Source of the DNA: an uncultured Oscillospiraceae bacterium
GTDB taxonomy: Bacteria; Bacillota; Clostridia; Oscillospirales; Oscillospiraceae
Length of the DNA: 36,320 bases
Direction: 5' to 3'
NCBI GenBank assembly: GCA_904420435.1
Contig: CAJFVK010000009.1
Coordinates: 1 to 36,320, forward strand
The stretch's first letter is position 1. Every line of letters starts with the position of its first letter. The notes below the pieces were generated by a model. The model had not been told where the DNA came from and searched no databases. It saw nothing but the letters and a program-made list of their open reading frames with translations. Shown here piece by piece: positions 7,976 to 16,464 of the stretch. The position numbers and the translations under genes were made by a program.

Positions 7976-8968
7976 ATGTCACCGACTTACTATGATTCCA
8001 ATATTTATATGCAATCGGCCAACTTGGTGGTCAAGGTCGCATATCTCTACTACTACAAGCACATGCGCCAGTCCGATATTGCCAGCCAGCTGGAGATCTC
8101 TGTGCCCACCGTTTCCCGCTTATTAAAGAAGGCGAAGGAGCAGGAGGTTGTCCGCTTCACCATCGACCAGCGCCTGCTGGAGTGCCTGGAAATGGAGGAT
8201 CACCTGCGGGGCCGGTTCCGGCTGCGGGAGGTGATCGTGGCGCCGCTGCAGGGCGACGTGCAGAAGATGAAGCTGGAGGATCTGAAAAAGACCGTCGCGC
8301 TGGAGGGCGCCCGATATCTGCAGCGGATCGTCACCGAGCACGACAAGCTGGGCGTAGCCTGGGGAGAAACGGTCTGGTATGTCTACAACTATCTGAACCC
8401 CAGCCAGCGAATCAACATGGAATTCGTCACGCTCCACGGTTTTCTCAACCACGCCGCCAGCAAGCTGGACTCCTCCTGGCTGGTGCCCAGGATCGCCAAA
8501 GCCTTTGGCGGGAAGTCATACAGTATTGACTACAAAGGGTTTCAGTCCAGAAAATCTGACGTGATCCAGATCATGCAGGATGAAAATGTCCGCCGGGCCT
8601 TTGACCAGTTCCCCTATCTGACCCTGTCCGTCAGCGGCGTCGGCATGTTCTATCCGGAGCCCCAGTCCATCCTGGCCACGGGGCACTACCTCTCCGACAG
8701 CGCCATGGAGCAGCTGCGGCAGGCGGGGGTCTATGGAGATCTGATCTTCCGCTTTTTTGATCAGAACGGCAACGAGTGCGATACCGATATGCGCTACCAG
8801 TGCATTGGCATTCCCTGGGAGATTTACAAGCGGATCCCCAATAAGATCATTGTAGCCGCCGGTGAAAAGAAAAAGGATGTGATCATCGCTCTGCTGCGGG
8901 GCAGGCTGGTGGATACCTTGATCATTGATGAGAGCCTGGCCCGAAGCATTTGCCGCAGCCTAGACTGA
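7976..8968 (+). CDS. SorC/DeoR-family transcriptional regulator
   Basis: 330 residues. A winged helix-turn-helix near residues 31-55 (RQSDIASQLEISVPTVSRLL) is followed by a sugar-binding-type effector domain to the C-terminus, as in SorC, DeoR and CggR proteins that sense phosphorylated sugars or related small molecules. The start ATG 7976 has GGAGGT 7 bases upstream. Located between UPF0261 and RidA genes in the same operon, it is the natural local regulator of both this operon and the transporter operon starting at 9889; the shared motif TGAAAATTTTTnCA supports that but does not prove it. The effector-binding residues cannot be assigned to a given ligand from sequence alone. Confidence 0.88.
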   Translation: MSPTYYDSNIYMQSANLVVKVAYLYYYKHMRQSDIASQLEISVPTVSRLLKKAKEQEVVRFTIDQRLLECLEMEDHLRGRFRLREVIVAPLQGDVQKMKLEDLKKTVALEGARYLQRIVTEHDKLGVAWGETVWYVYNYLNPSQRINMEFVTLHGFLNHAASKLDSSWLVPRIAKAFGGKSYSIDYKGFQSRKSDVIQIMQDENVRRAFDQFPYLTLSVSGVGMFYPEPQSILATGHYLSDSAMEQLRQAGVYGDLIFRFFDQNGNECDTDMRYQCIGIPWEIYKRIPNKIIVAAGEKKKDVIIALLRGRLVDTLIIDESLARSICRSLD

Positions 8969-8986
8969 AAAAGGAGGAACAACCAG

Positions 8987-9355
8987 ATGAGCGAAAAAGC
9001 ATTCCGCTGTATCCCTGGACCGGAGGGGTCCACTTTCTCCCAGTGCACCATTGCGGGGAACTATGTATTCGTGGCTGGTCAGGCCCCCAGGGACCCGACC
9101 ACAGGGCGGATCCCGGATGGAGTTGAGGCACAGACAGAGCAGATTCTGAAAAACATCAGCGACATTTTGGAGCAGGCCGGCTCCAGCCTTCAGAAGGTGG
9201 TCAAGGTGTCCGTCTTCCTGTCGGACATTGCCCTCTACGACGGATTCTCCCGGGCCTTTTCCCGATATTTCGCGCCGCCTTACCCGGCCCGCACTACCGT
9301 CGGCGCGCAGCTGGCAGGCTTTCTGGTGGAAATCGAGGCGATCGCCGCGCTGTAG
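8987..9355 (+). CDS. ridA: RidA/YjgF/UK114 family protein
   Basis: 122 residues, the usual size for this trimeric cytoplasmic family. RidA proteins hydrolyse reactive enamine/imine intermediates released by PLP enzymes; relatives act in catabolic pathways. Visible hallmarks are GNYVFVAGQAPRDPTTG near residue 23-40, the imine-binding Arg in the PARTTVGAQL segment near 103, and the terminal IEAIA. AGGAGG precedes ATG 8987 by 9 bases. It lies 18 bases after the SorC gene and is followed by a terminator, so it ends the first operon. In this context a specialised catabolic RidA is possible; PLP enzymes are not seen nearby, so its substrate is open. Confidence 0.92.
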   Translation: MSEKAFRCIPGPEGSTFSQCTIAGNYVFVAGQAPRDPTTGRIPDGVEAQTEQILKNISDILEQAGSSLQKVVKVSVFLSDIALYDGFSRAFSRYFAPPYPARTTVGAQLAGFLVEIEAIAAL

Positions 9356-9497
9356 CAGGATTTAGTGTGCGCTGCAGCTGTTTTCGGCCGTGAGGCACAC
9401 GTCAGATTCCTCTGCTGCGCCGCAAATCCGCCGGCCTGCTGGGGCAAAATTTCCCCTTTGAAATGGAATAAAAACGGCTTTCCGCCTCTTCGCCCAT

Positions 9498-9534
9498 AAA
9501 AGGCCGCAGCTCTTCAGGAGTCTGCGGCCTTTTT
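9498..9534 (+). terminator. Rho-independent terminator after ridA
   Basis: AAAAGGCCGCAG (9498-9509), a 12-base loop and CTGCGGCCTTTTT (9522-9534): a 12-bp stem including the A/T base with a U tract. It separates the 5799 operon from the 9889 operon. Confidence 0.88.
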
Positions 9535-9733
9535 CCATGCCGGCATCATTTGACAAAAATTTTGGCAAAAAATTGTCCGGTTTTCACAATCTTTGCCGAC
9601 TGGGGACGAAGGTCCCCCCTTCCGGACCAGGCCCGTTCTCTGCCCTTCAAAAACGCAAAAAATTCCAGAAAAAAACGGGTGCGTCTATCAAACGCCATTT
9701 TTCCTGTCGCCAGCCCTCCTCCCGCCTGCTGTT

Positions 9734-9852
9734 TGAAAATTTTTCCACACCCTGAGCGTTGAAAAATGTCGCAGGGTGTTGAAAATTTTTTCAACGTTGT
9801 TCCACAAGATACCATATGCTATCTTGATACTAACAGTTTTGCACAATTTTAT
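9734..9852 (+). promoter_or_regulatory. promoter and multi-site operator region of the 9889 operon
   Basis: Promoter TTGATA (9824-9829), 17-base spacer, TTTTAT (9847-9852). A 20-base near-perfect palindrome AAGATACCATATGCTATCTT (9806-9825) abuts the -35 box. Upstream are TGAAAATTTTTCCA (9734-9747) and the perfect palindrome GTTGAAAATTTTTTCAAC (9778-9795), plus a half-site GTTGAAAAA at 9758-9766 and an inverted repeat ACACCCTG (9747-9754) / CAGGGTGT (9772-9779). The density of symmetric sites suggests at least one regulator. The stretch from 9535 to 9733 holds an AT-rich imperfect repeat around TTTTGGCAAAA (9560) and no gene. Confidence 0.65.
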
Positions 9853-9888
9853 TGGTGAAAACTGAAAAAATTAAGGAGGTTTTTGGAA

Positions 9889-11190
9889 ATGCGATTGATG
9901 AAAAGGATGATTTCTCTGCTGATGGCCTGCTCTCTGCTCCTCTGCCTGGCCGCCTGCGGCGACAACGCGAACAACAGCGGCAACGACGGCGGCAGCGGCG
10001 ACGGGACCGGAGATGGCTCTGAAACCGTTAAAATCGGTCTGATGCTCCAGCTGTCCGGCTCCAGCCCCTCCGACAGTGAGGAACTGCTCCAGGGCTGCCA
10101 GATGATCGCTGACATCATCAATAACGAAACGGACTACAATCTTCCTCTCGCCCAGTCGGCCGGCCTCCCCAATCTGAACGGCGCCAAGGTGGAAGTCGTT
10201 GTGGGCGATGCCGCTACCAACGATGCGGCCATGACCGAATGCGAGCGGCTGATTACCGAGGAGGGCGTGGTCGCCTTCGCCGGCATTCTCGGCAGCTCCG
10301 GCGTCACCGTATCCGCTACCGCCTTCGAGCGCTACGGCGTCCCCTACGTGACCAATGCCTCCTCCCCCTCCCTGACCTCGTCCGGCTATGAATATCTGGT
10401 CCGGATCTTCCCCAGCGACACCCAGTACTGCGAGAGCATTTTCCAGCTGATCGCGGATATGAACGAGAATGACGGCGCCAACATCCGGACCGTGGCCCTG
10501 TGTTCCGAGGACAGCGAATTCGGCGTCAACATCGCCTCCATCGAGGCTGAACTGGCCGCTCAGTACGGTCTGGAGGTGGTAGAAAACATCAGCTATTCCG
10601 CCTCCGCCACCAACGTGACCAGCGAGGTGCTCCGGCTGAAGGACGCGGACGCGGACGTGGTGATGTTCTCCTCCTACACCGCCGACGCCATTCTGTTCCT
10701 GCAGACCTTCCGGGAACAGGACTACTACCCCCGGATGCTGGTGGGACAGCGGGGCGGGTTCAGCCGCAACGAGATCTTCACGTCTGCTCCCGAGGCGATG
10801 GAATACGTCTACAACACCTCCGCCTGGGCCACTGACATCAGCGCTCCCAACGCCCAGCTGCTGGCCGACCTGTTCTACGAGGAAACCGGCACCAACATCC
10901 AGGAGGGCGTCCTGCGGGCCATGACGGACTTCTACTCCATCTGCCTTGCCATCAACCAGGCCGGCTCCACCGACGCCGACGCCATTCTCCAGGAGTACAG
11001 AAACGGGATTGAGATCCCGGACGACCAGAAGTGGATCAGCGTGGATATCCAGGTAGATGAAAACGGCCAGAATCTGGAGTCCAGCACCCTGGTGCTCCAG
11101 GCCTTTGACGGAACCTACTCCACTGTCTACCCCGCGGAGAGCGCCAGCCGGGATTACGTCTACCCCGTGCCGGGTTGGGACGAGCGGTAG
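9889..11190 (+). CDS. branched-chain amino acid-type ABC transporter substrate-binding lipoprotein
   Basis: 433 residues, periplasmic-binding-protein type 1 fold (LivJ/Leu-binding family). Lipoprotein signal: basic MRLMKR, hydrophobic core and lipobox L-A-A-C with Cys23, then a Gly/Asn/Asp-rich linker to about residue 45. The binding domain begins at VKIGLMLQLSGSSPSD and contains GILGSSGVTVSATAFERYGV and PYVTNASSPSLTS, the region that contacts ligand in this family. ATG 9889 is chosen over an in-frame TTG six bases upstream because AAGGAGGT (9873-9880) is then spaced 8 bases. It is the first gene of the operon and pairs with LivHMGF at 12275-15579. Family members bind amino acids, amides, aromatic acids and other small molecules, so the ligand is open. 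Confidence 0.92.
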   Translation: MRLMKRMISLLMACSLLLCLAACGDNANNSGNDGGSGDGTGDGSETVKIGLMLQLSGSSPSDSEELLQGCQMIADIINNETDYNLPLAQSAGLPNLNGAKVEVVVGDAATNDAAMTECERLITEEGVVAFAGILGSSGVTVSATAFERYGVPYVTNASSPSLTSSGYEYLVRIFPSDTQYCESIFQLIADMNENDGANIRTVALCSEDSEFGVNIASIEAELAAQYGLEVVENISYSASATNVTSEVLRLKDADADVVMFSSYTADAILFLQTFREQDYYPRMLVGQRGGFSRNEIFTSAPEAMEYVYNTSAWATDISAPNAQLLADLFYEETGTNIQEGVLRAMTDFYSICLAINQAGSTDADAILQEYRNGIEIPDDQKWISVDIQVDENGQNLESSTLVLQAFDGTYSTVYPAESASRDYVYPVPGWDER

Positions 11191-11215
11191 CCCTCAAAAA
11201 GGAGAGATTGCAACC

Positions 11216-12172
11216 ATGAAGTACAAAGCCTGCGAAACCCTTTTGAAGACCTGCGCCCGGTGCAAGCCGGAGGAAAAAATCCTCATTGTCACAGATCCCA
11301 AGAGTCTTCCGGTGGCTATGGCGCTGTGGGAGGATGCCGCGGAGTACCCCAACAAGAGCCTTGTTATGATGCCGACCCAGACCACCCACGGTCAGGAGCC
11401 CACAGAGCTGGTCCGGGCGGCCATGATGGAAGCGGACGTGATCTTCCGGGTCACCTCCTTCTCCATCTCCAACACAGAGGCCCGGCGGGCTGCCTGCGCC
11501 AACGGAGCCCGGGATGTCAACTGCGCGGACTACGACATGCGGATGCTCTCCTCCGGCGGGCTGTACGCCGACTTTGAGGCCCTGGTCCCTCTGGTCAACC
11601 GCACCGCCGAGCGCCTGCGGGGCAGTCAGATCGAGATCACCGCCGCCTGTGGCACCCACATCACCGCCAGCATCCAGGGCCGGGAGCCTATCGCCGCCAA
11701 TGCTCTGAGCTGGGAGCCGGGCAACGTCTGTTTCCCGCCTGACGTAGAGTGCGCCATCGGCGCCATCAACGGTACCGCCAACGGCGTTGTGTACATCGAC
11801 GGCAGTATCCCCCATCCCCTGCTGGGGCCCATCAAGGAGCCCATTCGGATCGAAATTGAGAAGAGCAAAATCGTTTCCATCACCGGCGGCAGCGAAGCCG
11901 AAACCCTCAAGGAGGTTCTGGCCGCTGCCAACGATCCGGAGCACGCCTATTACATGGGAGAGATCGGCATCGGGATGAATCCCGCCTGCTCTCTGACCGG
12001 CCGGATGCTGGAGGACGAGGGCTGCGCGGGCACCGTGCACTTCGGCATCGGCGATGACCGGAGCTTTGGCGGAACCAACGCCTGCCAGCAGCATATCGAC
12101 CTGATCTTTCTGAATCCTACGATCCGGGTGGACGGCCGCCTGATCCTGGAAAACGGAAAAATCACCGAGTAA
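11216..12172 (+). CDS. M29-aminopeptidase / NicX-like metalloenzyme family protein
   Basis: 318 residues. The C-terminal half has the family pattern GEIGIGMNPAC, GTVHFGIGDD and QQHIDL, giving a Glu, a His and an H-x-D set that matches metal ligands of the group containing thermophilic M29 aminopeptidases and the ring-cleaving 2,5-dihydroxypyridine dioxygenase NicX. From sequence alone I cannot decide between peptidase, dioxygenase or another hydrolase role; its place between a Liv-type binding protein and its permeases favours action on the imported compound. The start ATG 11216 has AAAGGAGAG about 9 bases upstream and lies 25 bases after the previous stop; longer in-frame extensions would overlap the upstream gene and lack a binding site. 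Confidence 0.8.
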   Translation: MKYKACETLLKTCARCKPEEKILIVTDPKSLPVAMALWEDAAEYPNKSLVMMPTQTTHGQEPTELVRAAMMEADVIFRVTSFSISNTEARRAACANGARDVNCADYDMRMLSSGGLYADFEALVPLVNRTAERLRGSQIEITAACGTHITASIQGREPIAANALSWEPGNVCFPPDVECAIGAINGTANGVVYIDGSIPHPLLGPIKEPIRIEIEKSKIVSITGGSEAETLKEVLAAANDPEHAYYMGEIGIGMNPACSLTGRMLEDEGCAGTVHFGIGDDRSFGGTNACQQHIDLIFLNPTIRVDGRLILENGKITE

Positions 12173-12178
12173 ACCGAC

Positions 12179-12205
12179 GGAGGTGCCGCTTGATGCGGCA
12201 CCTCC
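12179..12205 (+). other. intercistronic hairpin between 11216 gene and livH
   Basis: 11-bp stem GGAGGTGCCGC / GCGGCACCTCC with loop TTGAT, 7 bases after the stop codon. No T tract follows, so RNA processing or stabilisation is more likely than full termination. Confidence 0.6.
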
Positions 12206-12274
12206 TGCAAAATCCGCCGGAAAGGCACAGCCCTCGGCGACTTACCCTGAATTCATTTGGACGGAGGCGGATAC

Positions 12275-13129
12275 ATGTTATTGGTACAAACCATATGGGA
12301 AGGAATCGTCAACGGTTCCATCCTGGCGATGATTGCCATGGGCATCGCGCTGGTCTGGGGCGTGATGGGCATCCTGAGCTTTTCCCAGGGCGAGTTCATG
12401 ATGCTCGGCATGTTCATCACTTACTATCTCAACGAATATCTGGGGCTGGACCCCATCCTCTGCGTACCCATTGTGGGCGTCATCATGTTCGGCCTGGGCT
12501 GCCTGATTTATAGATCCATCATCGCCAAGGCCCTGCGGGGTCCCCGGCTGTCCCAGCGGCTGATTACCTTTGCCATCGGCATGGTGCTGACCTACGGCGC
12601 GCTGATGGTCTTCGGCGGCCAGTACCGGACGGTGCAGAACCTGGCTTTCACCGGCTCCATCGACCTGGGCTTCATGACCATCAGCAAGCAGAAGCTGGTC
12701 CCCCTGGTGATCGCCCTTGTCATGGTCGCTTTCATGTACGTATTTCTGAACCTGACTCGGGCGGGTAAGGCCATCAAGGCCATCTCCCAGGATAAGGACG
12801 CGGCGGAGCTGGTTGGCATCAATTCCAATGTGACCTATATGGTGGCCTTCGGCCTGTCCAGCGCCCTGGCGGGCATCGCCGGCTGCGCCATCACCTACTA
12901 TTACCCCGTCTACTATACTGCCGGCGCAGCCTTCCTGCTGTTTGGCTTCATCGCGGTGCTGCTGGGCGGCGTGGGCTCCACAGCGGGCGCCCTGGTGGGC
13001 GGGATCATCATGGGCCTGACGGACACCATCAGCGGCGTCTATCTAAACACCGCTTACAAGTACCTGGCCGTCTGCGTCATTTTTATGCTGATCGTAACCT
13101 TCAAGCCCAAGGGCTTGTTCGGCAAGTAA
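12275..13129 (+). CDS. livH: branched-chain amino acid-type ABC transporter permease LivH
   Basis: 284-residue integral-membrane subunit with about eight hydrophobic helices. Family signatures include GSILAMIAMGIALVWGVMGI and SFSQGEFMMLG near residues 15-40 and the EAA-like cytoplasmic loop TRAGKAIKAISQDKDAAELVGI near 165-185, which contacts the ATPases. ATG 12275 has GGAGG at 12263-12267, 7 bases away; an in-frame TTG at 12257 lacks a binding site. It pairs with LivM, LivG and LivF downstream in the usual order. Substrate choice is set mostly by the binding protein at 9889. Confidence 0.93.
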   Translation: MLLVQTIWEGIVNGSILAMIAMGIALVWGVMGILSFSQGEFMMLGMFITYYLNEYLGLDPILCVPIVGVIMFGLGCLIYRSIIAKALRGPRLSQRLITFAIGMVLTYGALMVFGGQYRTVQNLAFTGSIDLGFMTISKQKLVPLVIALVMVAFMYVFLNLTRAGKAIKAISQDKDAAELVGINSNVTYMVAFGLSSALAGIAGCAITYYYPVYYTAGAAFLLFGFIAVLLGGVGSTAGALVGGIIMGLTDTISGVYLNTAYKYLAVCVIFMLIVTFKPKGLFGK

Positions 13130-13141
13130 GGCGGGTGCAGT

Positions 13142-14152
13142 ATGAGAGATGCAATCAAGAAAAACAGGACCTTCTTCCTCGGCTATGTGATCTGCTTGGC
13201 AATAGGTCTGGTGATCCCCGGGGTGGTGACCTCCACCTTTGCCATGAACACCATCGTCCTGAGCCTGATCTGGTCCATCATGGGCATCGGCTGGAATTTC
13301 ATCGGCGGCTATGCCGGTCAGATTTCCAACGGCCACGCCCTGTACTACGCCATTGGCGCCTATACGGTCGCCATCTGCGCGGATTCCTTTGACCTCTCCC
13401 CCTGGCTGAGCATGTGGCTCGGCATGGCGATTTCCGCCCTGATTGCCTTTCTGCTGGGCAAGCCCCTGCTGCGGCTGGGCGGCGCCTACTTCCTGATCGC
13501 CACCATGGCGGTGGCGGAGTGTGCCCGGGTCATCTTCCTGAACATGCCCGCCCTGGGCGGCGCCACAGGCGTCATGTTTCTGGACAAGGTCCACTCCCCC
13601 TGGTACTCCCTGCAGTTTCCGGACAAATCCACCTTTTTCTACCTGCTACTGGTCATTGTGGCGCTGCTGGTGCTGCTGGCCAAATACCTGGATAAGTCCA
13701 AGTTCGGCTACTACCTGCGGGCCATCAAGGCCAATGAGGTGTCCGCCCAGAGCGCCGGCATCAACACCCCCAAGTACAAAATGCTGGCCTATATTCTCAG
13801 CGCCATGATCGTCAGCCTGGCCGGCAGCCTCTACGCGCCCTTTGTCACCTATGTGGACCCCTACACTCTGCTGCCCCTGGACAAGTCCACCATGATCTGC
13901 CTGGTGGCGGTGATGGGCGGCATCGGCACAGTGGCCGGGCCGATCCTGGGCGCCTTTGTAATGACCTTTATCTCCGAGTACGCCAGGGCCATCTTCTCCT
14001 CCTACAGCGGTCTGAACATGCTGGTATACGGCATCATCGTGATTTTCATCGTGCTCTATATCCCCAACGGGCTCATTTCCGTCTTCAGCAAAGCAAAGCT
14101 GGGACAGCGGCTGAAAAAAGCGCTGGCCAGAAGCAAAGGAGGTGTCCGGTAG
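13142..14152 (+). CDS. livM: branched-chain amino acid-type ABC transporter permease LivM
   Basis: 336 residues, roughly ten hydrophobic helices, with the LivM hallmarks NFIGGYAGQISNGHALYYAIGAY near residues 52-75 and GYYLRAIKANEVSAQSAGI near 190-210 (cytoplasmic coupling loop). The C-terminus has GTVAGPILGAFVMTFISEY, usual in LivM. The ribosome-binding site before ATG 13142 is weak (GGCGGGTG), which may lower its translation or make it depend on coupling to livH, 12 bases upstream. Full length for the family. Confidence 0.93.
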   Translation: MRDAIKKNRTFFLGYVICLAIGLVIPGVVTSTFAMNTIVLSLIWSIMGIGWNFIGGYAGQISNGHALYYAIGAYTVAICADSFDLSPWLSMWLGMAISALIAFLLGKPLLRLGGAYFLIATMAVAECARVIFLNMPALGGATGVMFLDKVHSPWYSLQFPDKSTFFYLLLVIVALLVLLAKYLDKSKFGYYLRAIKANEVSAQSAGINTPKYKMLAYILSAMIVSLAGSLYAPFVTYVDPYTLLPLDKSTMICLVAVMGGIGTVAGPILGAFVMTFISEYARAIFSSYSGLNMLVYGIIVIFIVLYIPNGLISVFSKAKLGQRLKKALARSKGGVR

Positions 14153-14872
14153 TTGGACAGCATTTTACAGATTGTGGAAGCCACCAAGAGCTTTGGCGGC
14201 CTGGTGGCCAACTCCGGCATTACCTTTGATGTGCCGCGCCACTCCATCGTGGGAATCGTCGGCCCCAACGGTGCCGGGAAAACCACCCTCTTCAACTCCC
14301 TGAGCGGCGTGCACCCCCTCACTTCCGGCAAGGTCATCTTCGACGGGACGGACATCACCCGCGCCAAGGCCTACGACATCTGCGCGATGGGCATGGGGCG
14401 CACCTTCCAGATTCCCCAGTCCCTCAACGAGATGACGGTTTGGGAAAACGTGCTGGTAGCCTGCCTGTGCAAGCACAAGATGGGTCAAGCCCGGGAGCGG
14501 GCGGACCAGGTCCTGGAGGAGATGGGCCTTTACGATTTCCGGGACGCCCCCGCCGGGACGCTGAACGTGGTGCAGAAAAAGCGTCTGGAAATCGCACGGG
14601 CGGTGGCAACCGACCCCAAGCTCCTCCTGCTGGATGAAACCATGGCCGGCCTGACGGGAATCGAGCGCAAGGAGGCCTCTCAGCTGATCCGCCAGCTCAA
14701 CCAAAAGGGCATCACCATCCTGATGATCGAGCATGTGATGGAGATCGTCATGAATGTGTCGGACAAGGTGGTCGTGCTCAACGGCGGCAAGCTTCTCATG
14801 GAGGGAACGCCGGAGGAGGTTTCCGTCGACGAAGAGGTTATCAGTGCATATTTGGGAGGTACGACATGGTAA
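14153..14872 (+). CDS. livG: branched-chain amino acid-type ABC transporter ATP-binding protein LivG
   Basis: 239 residues. Walker A GPNGAGKTT near residue 37-45, Q-loop near 85 (GRTFQIPQSL) and Walker B LLLLDETMAGL near 160. Two points differ from the family consensus: the ABC signature reads TLNVVQKKRLEIARA, without the Ser-Gly-Gly or Tyr-Gly core, and Walker B is DET rather than DEP. The start is TTG 14153, which follows the livM stop directly and has AAGGAGGT 9 bases upstream. It overlaps livF by 7 bases. It is probably active together with LivF, whose motifs are canonical. Confidence 0.92.
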   Translation: MDSILQIVEATKSFGGLVANSGITFDVPRHSIVGIVGPNGAGKTTLFNSLSGVHPLTSGKVIFDGTDITRAKAYDICAMGMGRTFQIPQSLNEMTVWENVLVACLCKHKMGQARERADQVLEEMGLYDFRDAPAGTLNVVQKKRLEIARAVATDPKLLLLDETMAGLTGIERKEASQLIRQLNQKGITILMIEHVMEIVMNVSDKVVVLNGGKLLMEGTPEEVSVDEEVISAYLGGTTW

Positions 14873-15579
14873 TTCTGGAAACGGTCCACCTTCAGTCCGG
14901 CTATGGCGAGACCCCCGTGCTCCACGACATCTCCTTCCGAGTGGAGGAGAATCAGATCGTGGCCATTCTCGGCTCCAACGGCGCCGGAAAAACCACTACC
15001 CTGCGCACCATCACCGGCACCGTCCGCGCCACTGGCGGCCAGGTGCTCTACCGGGGCAAGGATATCACACGCGCCCCTACCTACCAGATGGTGGAGCTGG
15101 GAATCTCCCTGGTTCCGGAGGGCCGCCACCTGTTCGGGCAGATGTCCGTCCGGGACAACCTGCTGATGGGCGCCTATCGGGAGAAGGACAAGTCCGCCAT
15201 CCAGCGCCGCCTGGAGCAGATGTACGAGATCTTCCCCCGGATCAAGGAGCGCTCCCACCAAATGGCCGGCACCCTCTCCGGCGGCGAGCAGCAGATGGTG
15301 GCCATCGCCCGGGGGATGATGAGCGGTCCCAGTCTTCTCATGCTGGACGAGCCCTCCCTGGGCCTGATGCCCAAGCTGGTGGAGGAGGTCTTTGCCTTTG
15401 TGCAGGAGATCCGGCGTCTGGGCACCACCATTGTCATTGTAGAGCAGAACGCCAGCGAAACCCTCCGGTTTGCCGACTATGCCTATGTGGTGTCGGAGGG
15501 GGAAGTCGTCCTCCAGGGAAAATCGGAGGAGCTGGTGGCGGACGACAACATCCGCAAGGTCTATCTGGGCCTGGCCTGA
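14866..15579 (+). CDS. livF: branched-chain amino acid-type ABC transporter ATP-binding protein LivF
   Basis: 237 residues. Walker A GSNGAGKTT near residue 37-45, EGRHLFGQMSVRDNL near 85-100 (a LivF hallmark), signature LSGGEQQMVAIARGM near 137-151, Walker B LLMLDEPSLGL near 157-167 and the H-loop region VEQN near 190. ATG 14866 overlaps the end of livG (ATGGTAA) and has GGGAGGT five bases upstream, so the two ATPases are translationally coupled. It closes the transporter part of the operon; the first TIM-barrel gene starts 55 bases later. Confidence 0.94.
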   Translation: MVILETVHLQSGYGETPVLHDISFRVEENQIVAILGSNGAGKTTTLRTITGTVRATGGQVLYRGKDITRAPTYQMVELGISLVPEGRHLFGQMSVRDNLLMGAYREKDKSAIQRRLEQMYEIFPRIKERSHQMAGTLSGGEQQMVAIARGMMSGPSLLMLDEPSLGLMPKLVEEVFAFVQEIRRLGTTIVIVEQNASETLRFADYAYVVSEGEVVLQGKSEELVADDNIRKVYLGLA

Positions 15580-15634
15580 GGTTATCTCCGGTCACGCATA
15601 CCGTTTACCAATTCTATTGAGGAGGAATCAGCAA

Positions 15635-16450
15635 ATGGCGCAACAGTACACCCGTGAGGAAATCAAAGCCAGATTCGCAGCATCTCTGAAGGAGGGGCGG
15701 CCCATCGTTGTGGCCAGCTCCGGCATCGGCATTTCCGCCAAGTTCGCCGAGGCGGGCGGAGCGGATATGATCGGCCTGTTCAACTCCGACTACCTGGGCC
15801 TGGACCGGATCGAGGCCACCAGCCTGATGCCCTATGGCAATGCCAACGACATTGTGATGGACCTGGGCGACCGGATTTTTCCCGTGGTCAAGGACGTCCC
15901 CATGCTGGCCGGCATCATCGGCAGCGATCCTACCCGGGAGATGACCCCGTTTTTGAAGATTATGCGGTTCAAGGGATTTTCCGCCGTCATCAACTTCCCC
16001 TCCCCCGGCTTCGCCTACGGACAGCACCGCAACAACCTGGAGCGTAACAATTACGGCGTCCAGCAGGAGCTGAAGGTTCTGCGGACCGCCAGGGAGCTGG
16101 GCTTCTACACCTTTGGTCTGGCCTATGACGAGCAAATTGCCCTGCAGATCGCAGAGGACGGCCACGACGCCCTGGTGCTGGGCCTGGCCATGGTGGAGTG
16201 GGAAAAGGGCGGCGCCACCCTGGAGGAGGCGGCAGCCTATGTCAACAGCGTCACCGCCAAGGTCAAGGCCGTGGCCCCGGATATTCTGGTGTTCCTCCAG
16301 GGGCACCCCATCCACACGCCGGAGGACACCCAGTACCTCTACGACCACACCGACGCCGTCGGGCTGATGGGCATCAGCAACATGGCGTACGGCGCCAAGC
16401 CCATCCAGGAAGCCGTGGCCTCCTTCAAGGCCGCGAGAATCAATCAGTAA
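15635..16450 (+). CDS. TIM-barrel protein of the 'phosphoenolpyruvate hydrolase' family, copy A
   Basis: 271 residues. It belongs to the TIM-barrel family annotated as PEP hydrolase and found as the C-terminal half of plant and fungal Tm-1 proteins. Shared family segments: YTREEIKARF start, GIGISAKFAEAGGADMIG near residue 28-47, LMPYGNANDI near 63, and GSDPTREMTPFL near 93. It differs from copy B late in the barrel: where B has GASSAERIP, copy A reads GISNMAYGAKP, losing the Glu-Arg pair. ATG 15635 has GAGGAGGAA about 9 bases upstream; earlier in-frame codons run into livF. Catalysis has not been clearly assigned to the family; the name 'hydrolase' is weakly supported. Confidence 0.88.
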   Translation: MAQQYTREEIKARFAASLKEGRPIVVASSGIGISAKFAEAGGADMIGLFNSDYLGLDRIEATSLMPYGNANDIVMDLGDRIFPVVKDVPMLAGIIGSDPTREMTPFLKIMRFKGFSAVINFPSPGFAYGQHRNNLERNNYGVQQELKVLRTARELGFYTFGLAYDEQIALQIAEDGHDALVLGLAMVEWEKGGATLEEAAAYVNSVTAKVKAVAPDILVFLQGHPIHTPEDTQYLYDHTDAVGLMGISNMAYGAKPIQEAVASFKAARINQ

Positions 16451-16464
16451 AGGAGCGCTGTGAT

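Noticed and set aside
12179-12205. Terminator splitting the 9889 operon before livH
   Set aside because: No T tract follows the stem, and livH needs the upstream promoter since none is visible in the gap.
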